A stretch of DNA of 64,000 nucleotides from Paenarthrobacter histidinolovorans. Lineage in GTDB: Bacteria > Actinomycetota > Actinomycetes > Actinomycetales > Micrococcaceae. The position numbers and the translations under genes were made by a program. This document shows positions 59,728-64,000 of the stretch, piece by piece. How positions within the stretch are numbered: position 1 is the stretch's first letter; every line of letters starts with the position of its first letter. The notes beneath the pieces were generated by a model, which made no database searches, was not told where the DNA came from, and saw only the letters and a program-made list of their open reading frames with translations. The stretch covers positions 62,001-126,000 of the forward strand of contig NZ_BMPM01000006.1 in assembly GCF_014647595.1 (NCBI RefSeq), in the 5' to 3' direction.

Positions 59728-61101
59728 ATGGCAACTGTTATCGAGAACGGACTCATACTTTCAATGCGCGCTGGCGCCGAGCCGGAAATTGGCTCCATAC
59801 TGATCGGAGATGACGGACGGATCGTCGCTGTCGGCGCCGAAGTGTCACCGCCTCCAGGCGCTGTCATCATTGATGCGGAACGCTGCATCGTCATGCCCGG
59901 CATGATCGACGCGCATCGTCATAGTTGGTTGTCCAGCACCCGGACTTCGGCATCCGGTTGGACCTCGTACAACTTCTTGAAGCACATTCGCGGCAAAGCG
60001 ATGCAGGACTACCGGCCGAAGGACCTGTACATCTCAGCCCTTGTCGGCATGCTCGACGCCCTCGAAGGCGGGGTAACGACGGTTCTTGACTACGCCCACT
60101 GCTTGAATTCGCCGGAGCACGTCGACGCCAACATGGAAGCGTTGGAGCACTCGGGAGGCCGTGCTGTCTACGGAATCGGTTTCAATGAAGTACCTGGTAA
60201 GCGAGGAGGATTCCGCTCGCTCGAGGAGCGCTTCGACAACCTCCGGAACATGGTTGCGAAAGGAAGCAGCAACGAGCTCGTGACGCTCTGGACCAGCGCG
60301 TCGGACCTTCCTTTTGAAGGCGCGCAGACCTTGGTGGAGCAAGTGCGCGCTTCACGAGCGCTTGGAGTGCCGATCACCCTGCACGGCTGTGTGGTTCAGC
60401 TGCCGAATCTGCCAACCGAGGTGGAGGCGCTCAATGCCGAAGGTCTGCTCGGTCCGGACATCCTGTGGGCTCACATGGGGTTGGCGACAGACGAGGAATT
60501 GAAGCTTGTCCTGGACAGCGGCGGCAAGATCGTGTCGTTGCCGGCCGCCGAGATGCTCGGCGCCTTCATCCCCCCGGTTATCGCACGCTGGTCCGCGCTG
60601 GGCGGTCGTCCCGCCATCGGGGTCACGATGGTCACCGGGGCGCCACGCGATCTGTTCACCACGATGTTCGCCGGTATGGTTTCCTATCGCCTGGACCACC
60701 CCGATACAGTCCCCGATGATCCGGGAACATTCGAGGTCGGGATGAGGGAAGCTGTGGAGTGGGCCACCATCAATGGGGCAGAGGCCGTGGGGCTGGCTGA
60801 TCGGATCGGATCACTCGAGCCCGGCAAGGATGCCGACATCATTATTTTGCGTCCAGGTCTGGTCGCCGAGCCTGTCATCAATCCTTGGGGAACTGTTGTC
60901 AGCCAACTCGGCACCGGCAACGTCCACACCGTACTCGTCAAGGGCAAGGTCGTGAAACGGGATGGCAAACTTCTGGCCGACACGTCGCGGATCGCCACCG
61001 ACTTCCGGTCAACCATGGATCACCTGGCGCACGCGAACCCGGTATTGCGGGGGCCATGGGTAACCGGCAGCGGCTGCGGCTGCAATGAGTGCTCCAGCTA
61101 G
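59728..61101 (+). CDS. amidohydrolase of the TrzN/AtzB-like metal-dependent hydrolase family
   Basis: 457 residues from ATG 59728; AGGAGG lies 13 bases upstream, further than usual. Metal ligands: DAHRHSW (HxH), HGC, WAHM and the late Asp region ATGAP. N-terminal MATVIENGLILSM and C-terminal GKVVKRDGKLL complete the composite barrel/sandwich fold. It would hydrolyse a C-N or C-halogen bond of a cyclic compound. GC is lower than its neighbours, the 5' region is AT-rich (ATATCTATATTTGAG) and an IS5 remnant borders it, so horizontal acquisition is likely. The Cys-rich end (GCGCNECSS) is unusual. Confidence 0.85.
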   Translation: MATVIENGLILSMRAGAEPEIGSILIGDDGRIVAVGAEVSPPPGAVIIDAERCIVMPGMIDAHRHSWLSSTRTSASGWTSYNFLKHIRGKAMQDYRPKDLYISALVGMLDALEGGVTTVLDYAHCLNSPEHVDANMEALEHSGGRAVYGIGFNEVPGKRGGFRSLEERFDNLRNMVAKGSSNELVTLWTSASDLPFEGAQTLVEQVRASRALGVPITLHGCVVQLPNLPTEVEALNAEGLLGPDILWAHMGLATDEELKLVLDSGGKIVSLPAAEMLGAFIPPVIARWSALGGRPAIGVTMVTGAPRDLFTTMFAGMVSYRLDHPDTVPDDPGTFEVGMREAVEWATINGAEAVGLADRIGSLEPGKDADIIILRPGLVAEPVINPWGTVVSQLGTGNVHTVLVKGKVVKRDGKLLADTSRIATDFRSTMDHLAHANPVLRGPWVTGSGCGCNECSS

Positions 61102-61157
61102 AAGACAATAGCCGCCGGAGCACGCGAAGGTGCGCGCCGCCGTCGGACGTTCCACCA

Positions 61158-61193
61158 CGCCAACGCCACCACTTCTGGTTGGCGGCGTTGGCG
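61158..61193. terminator. hairpin between the amidohydrolase and yczE
   Basis: CGCCAACGCC (61158-61167) and GGCGTTGGCG (61184-61193) pair perfectly with a 16-nt loop, between convergent genes. No T-run. Confidence 0.5.
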
Positions 61194-61275
61194 CCTGAAT
61201 ACCCCGAGCCTCTGATATTTCCCTGCGTCGTTACTGGCAGTCGGGCCTCTCGATGGGAGCCATCAAGGACTAGCC

Positions 61276-61905
61276 TCAAGCAGCGGGCGCGGCCTCCACG
61301 GCTTCCGTGGGGGCCGTTGCCTTTGACCGTTCCGGGACCATGAACTTCGGCAGCAGAACCTGCACGATCGGCCCGATTGCCAAGGCGTAGACCACGGTCC
61401 CCACGCCGACGGAGCCGCCCAGCAGGAAGCCGACTGCCAGAACCACTACCTCGATGCCGGTGCGGACCAGTCGCACGGACCACCCGGTGCGCCGGACGAG
61501 ACCTGTCATGAGCCCATCACGCGCGCCGGGACCCAAGCGGGCTCCGATGTAGCAGGCGGAGGCGATGCCATTGAGGATCACGGCACCAGCCAGCATGGCG
61601 ATCTGTCCGCCGAGGTGTGTCACGTCCGGTATGAGCCACAGACCGAGATCTGCGAAGAGGCCCACCAGAACCGCGTTGGCGATGGTCCCGATGCCAGGCA
61701 TCTGCCGCAGCGGGATCCACAGCAGAAGGACCAGGAAGCTGACCGCGATCACAACAACGCCCATGCTGAAGCCGGTCTTTTCCGACAGGCCCTGGTGGAA
61801 TACGTCCCAGGGGTCCAGGCCCAAGCCGGCCCGGATGAACACGGCCAGCGAGATGCCGTACATTGCCAGGCCGATCAGGAGTTGTGTGATTCTTCGGGTC
61901 ATCAT
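61276..61905 (-). CDS. yczE: YczE/YyaS/YitT-family membrane protein
   Basis: 209 residues from ATG 61905 (GGAT upstream; ATG 61917 is an alternative adding four residues). About five helices, starting RRITQLLIGLAMYGISLAV, with the YczE entry segment RAGLGLDPWDVFHQGLSEKTG and GARLGPGARDGLMTGL. Members are putative integral-membrane transporters of unknown substrate. It is divergent from yczR across an inverted repeat, the usual pairing. Confidence 0.88.
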   Translation of the reverse strand: MMTRRITQLLIGLAMYGISLAVFIRAGLGLDPWDVFHQGLSEKTGFSMGVVVIAVSFLVLLLWIPLRQMPGIGTIANAVLVGLFADLGLWLIPDVTHLGGQIAMLAGAVILNGIASACYIGARLGPGARDGLMTGLVRRTGWSVRLVRTGIEVVVLAVGFLLGGSVGVGTVVYALAIGPIVQVLLPKFMVPERSKATAPTEAVEAAPAA

Positions 61906-61934
61906 GAGATCCATCATCCAAGAGAACTGGCCTT

Positions 61935-61959
61935 GTATTCCATAGCCAGTTTGGAATAC
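61935..61959. promoter_or_regulatory. YczR operator between yczE and yczR
   Basis: GTATTCC-N11-GGAATAC is a perfect 7-bp inverted repeat, and ACTGGYCT recurs as direct repeats at 61926-61933 and 61958-61965. MocR regulators use such direct and inverted repeats. Confidence 0.6.
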
Positions 61960-61966
61960 TGGTCTG

Positions 61967-63415
61967 ATGGCACCCTCGCTGAATCCCACCGCACTCCTTC
62001 GCCTCCTCGGCTCTTGGAACACCGGCGCCCTGCCCGCCTACCGTGAGCTTGCCGACGTCGTGCGTCTATTGGTGATGGATGGCCGAATTCCGTTGGACGT
62101 CGCGCTGCCCAGCGAGCGGGCGCTGGCCCAGTCGCTGGGCGTCAGCCGCACGACAGTGACGGCCGCGTATGCGAGTCTTCGCGAACAAGGATTTCTGACC
62201 GCCGGCCAGGGCAGCCGGGGGCGGACCTGCATCCCGCATCGCTCCGTACCGGCGAGCATGCCGGGGCTTGCCGCGCCGGAAGGGCTCCTGGATTTGGCCT
62301 ATGCGTCCTTGCCTGCGGCAGGAGAAGCAGTCCACCGCGCGTTCGCGGACGCGCTGACCGAACTCCCCGCCCTCCTGCCGGGCTTCGGTTACGACGCCAT
62401 GGGCGTAGCAGCCCTGCGCGAAGCGATCGCGGACAAATACACGGCGGACGGCGTACCCACCGCTCCCAGCCAGATCCTGGTCACGTCCGGAGCGCAGCAT
62501 GCTCTCAACATTGTGTTGCGCACCCTGGCGGGAAAGCAGGACCGGGTGATGGTGGAACACCCCACCTATCCCAACGCGTTGGATGCCATCCGCGCCGCCG
62601 GATGCAGGGTCCTTCCGGTGGCCTTGCCGGCGGGCACCTCACCGGCCTGGGACATCGACGCGATGGTGACGGCCATGAGCCAGCAACGACCCGCAATGGC
62701 GTACTTGGTGCCGGATTTTCATAACCCGACGGGGCGCATCATGTCTGATCTGCAGCGACGGCGACTCGCCCGCGCGGCCGCGTCAGCCGGGACGGTACTG
62801 GTAGTGGATGAGACGCTGCGCGGCTTGAATCTCGACGGCGTCCGCACAGCTCCGATGTCGGCTTTCAGTCCCGCTGTGGTTTCCATCGGCTCGCTGAGCA
62901 AGTCGCATTGGGCGGGCCTGAGGACCGGCTGGATCCGGGCAGACGAGGACCTGGTTACCCGATTCATAGCGGCCCGTACCGTCATGGACCTGGGTGGCCC
63001 CGTGGTTGAGCAACTGGCGGCGGCGCGCCTGATCAGGTCGTTTTCCGATCCCCTGGACGCCCGCCTTGAGGAGCTTCGCCACAACAGGGAGTCCCTGCTG
63101 CGCCTCTTGGAGCAGCATTTGCCGGAGTGGGAGGTGGAGATGCCCAAGGGCGGGCTGACGGTTTGGTGCCGGCTGCCAAGCCCGTGCAGCACAGCCCTTA
63201 CAGTGTTGGCGCCCGACTTTGGTGTGCGGTTGGCCGCCGGTCCGCGCTTCGGCGTCGGCGGGGCTTTTGAGCACTACCTGCGCGTCCCGTTCACTTTGCC
63301 GCCGGAGCAACTGGACGTTGCTGTGCGGGCCCTGCGCACCGCGCAGTACAAGCTCGACACGTCCCCGCAACTGCGCCGGACCCTCAAACCCGAGCGGCCG
63401 GCCGCCGTCGCCTAA
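61967..63415 (+). CDS. yczR: MocR-type GntR regulator with aminotransferase-like domain
   Basis: 482 residues. The GntR winged helix (LPSERALAQSLGVSRTTVTAAYASL, split) is joined to a fold type I aminotransferase domain: ILVTSGAQHALNIVL, YLVPDFHNPTGRIM, and the PLP-Lys segment SIGSLSKSHWAGLRTGWI. PLP is thus probably bound through the Lys in SKSHW. YczR regulates the neighbouring YczE transporter in other genomes. ATG 61967 fits well with the short N-terminus before the HTH. Confidence 0.92.
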   Translation: MAPSLNPTALLRLLGSWNTGALPAYRELADVVRLLVMDGRIPLDVALPSERALAQSLGVSRTTVTAAYASLREQGFLTAGQGSRGRTCIPHRSVPASMPGLAAPEGLLDLAYASLPAAGEAVHRAFADALTELPALLPGFGYDAMGVAALREAIADKYTADGVPTAPSQILVTSGAQHALNIVLRTLAGKQDRVMVEHPTYPNALDAIRAAGCRVLPVALPAGTSPAWDIDAMVTAMSQQRPAMAYLVPDFHNPTGRIMSDLQRRRLARAAASAGTVLVVDETLRGLNLDGVRTAPMSAFSPAVVSIGSLSKSHWAGLRTGWIRADEDLVTRFIAARTVMDLGGPVVEQLAAARLIRSFSDPLDARLEELRHNRESLLRLLEQHLPEWEVEMPKGGLTVWCRLPSPCSTALTVLAPDFGVRLAAGPRFGVGGAFEHYLRVPFTLPPEQLDVAVRALRTAQYKLDTSPQLRRTLKPERPAAVA

Positions 63416-63500
63416 TACCGCAAGTACCCCGGCTCCCTGTTCAGCAACAGATCACGCGCTCGCCCAATCGTGCCCAGACGATCGCCATGCATGGACAGGG

Positions 63501-64000
63501 TCACTCCTTGAAGGTGGCGCCCATGCGGACTGCAAGCTTGCCGGTGGTTTCGCCGCGTTCCAAGGTCGCGAGGAGATCCGAAATCTGGTCGACCTCGCCC
63601 ACCCTCGTAAGATCGACGCGTATCAGGCCCTGGGCAGTGGCTTCGAGCGCCCATTTCAGGGAGGTCGTCCCTTGCCCGGGGTGCTCGGCCAGCCACGCGC
63701 CGACGTTGAACCCTGCAGTGGTTTTGTTCTCTATCCAGTGGGCCATGGAACTGAGGGCGACGTCCGGGGCTTGCGATGCGTTCCCTACGCGGACCAACCG
63801 GCCGCCTCCACGTAAGAGGCGGAATCCGGCCTCAGTGGCGGCACCCCCAACGGGGTCAACAACGATGTCGTAGGTACTTGATGGAATTGATTCCAATTCA
63901 CTGCGCAAATAGCTGTGATCGTATCCAAGCTCGCGGGCGATGTTTTGTTTGGCGGACGTACCAACAACGGCGTCCACGCGGCCCGCGCCAAGTGCTCGTG
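63501..64000 (-). CDS. zinc-binding/quinone-type MDR oxidoreductase, 5' end beyond window
   Basis: The C-terminal part of a gene running off the right edge on the minus strand; about 166 codons visible. ALGAGRVDAVVGTS, IVVDPVGGAATEAGFRLLRGGGRLVRVGN and ATLERGETTGKLAVRMG match the nucleotide-binding and C-terminal segments of MDR quinone oxidoreductases. It differs from the MDR gene at 628. Function not assignable. Confidence 0.82.
   Translation of the reverse strand, partial: RALGAGRVDAVVGTSAKQNIARELGYDHSYLRSELESIPSSTYDIVVDPVGGAATEAGFRLLRGGGRLVRVGNASQAPDVALSSMAHWIENKTTAGFNVGAWLAEHPGQGTTSLKWALEATAQGLIRVDLTRVGEVDQISDLLATLERGETTGKLAVRMGATFKE

Overview
The window looks like chromosome from a high-GC Gram-positive actinobacterium of the Arthrobacter / Paenarthrobacter type (Micrococcales). 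The basis is high GC with strong third-position GC bias, many GTG and TTG starts, 4-bp stop/start overlaps, and content typical of that group: GTP-type PEP carboxykinase, Lhr helicase, Nei with the PEGD start, YczE/YczR, a c-di-AMP riboswitch ahead of a secreted lysozyme-like protein, and an ABC sialic-acid importer with a permease-ATPase fusion. This placement comes from reading the sequence, not from a database search.

Layout. 1-1.7 kb: the 3' end of a prolyl oligopeptidase, tRNA-Ser(GCT), and an MDR oxidoreductase lying between two related terminator-like repeats. 1.7-8.4 kb: an MFS exporter and a RecQ helicase with a C-terminal phosphoribosyltransferase-like region (minus strand), divergent from a phosphohexomutase followed by two proteins built from three copies of an unrecognised domain. 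8.4-10.3 kb: a nitric-oxide module, NsrR and flavohaemoglobin with a near-perfect NsrR operator. 10.3-12.6 kb: PEP carboxykinase and tRNA-Arg(ACG). 12.7-22.1 kb: a predicted sialic-acid uptake and catabolism cluster (GntR/FCD regulator, four-gene ABC importer, NanA, NanK, NanE). 22.1-25.2 kb: a possible gene remnant, a sulfurtransferase, a five-unit tandem array of a palindromic element, and a flavin disulfide-type oxidoreductase. 25.2-28.8 kb: a three-gene unit of a degenerate ABC ATPase, a YhgE/Pip membrane protein and a TetR regulator under a palindromic operator. 28.9-33.1 kb: a membrane protein, EamA exporter, LysR, SixA phosphatase and an orphan winged-helix regulator. 33.7-38.1 kb: a DUF5666-like membrane-anchored protein divergent from a two-component system, then the c-di-AMP riboswitch and its transglycosylase. 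38.2-48.3 kb: glycosyltransferase, TipAS-type MerR, PLP decarboxylase, HAD phosphatase, upp, tadA and VOC proteins; then a tight minus-strand unit of MDR dehydrogenase, PTPS-like protein and GT4 glycosyltransferase, with an AlkZ-like protein just downstream, and tRNA-Ser(CGA). 48.4-53.5 kb: two lipoproteins, an SRPBCC / ParB-like / CPA2 antiporter unit, and a YcnI copper-related pair. 53.5-59.4 kb: lhr and nei, overlapping. 59.4-61.1 kb: an IS5-type transposase remnant next to an amidohydrolase, probably acquired. 61.2-64 kb: yczE/yczR around an operator and the 3' end of another MDR gene.

A recurring structural theme is a dispersed palindromic element with arms like GTTGYGRGGCCCGCTCTGCG, found at 15.5, 22.4, 28.8 and 29.6 kb and as a 5 x 73-bp array at 23.4-23.7 kb. 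In two places it supplies the last codons and stop of the adjacent gene. Regulatory reading gives sites resembling those of NsrR, GlxR/CRP, an FCD-GntR repressor, TetR, MocR and OmpR-type regulators. The most system-like candidates without a described function that I can name are the PTPS-like/glycosyltransferase/dehydrogenase operon, the degenerate-ATPase/YhgE/TetR unit, the triplicated-domain pair after the phosphohexomutase, and the palindromic element family.
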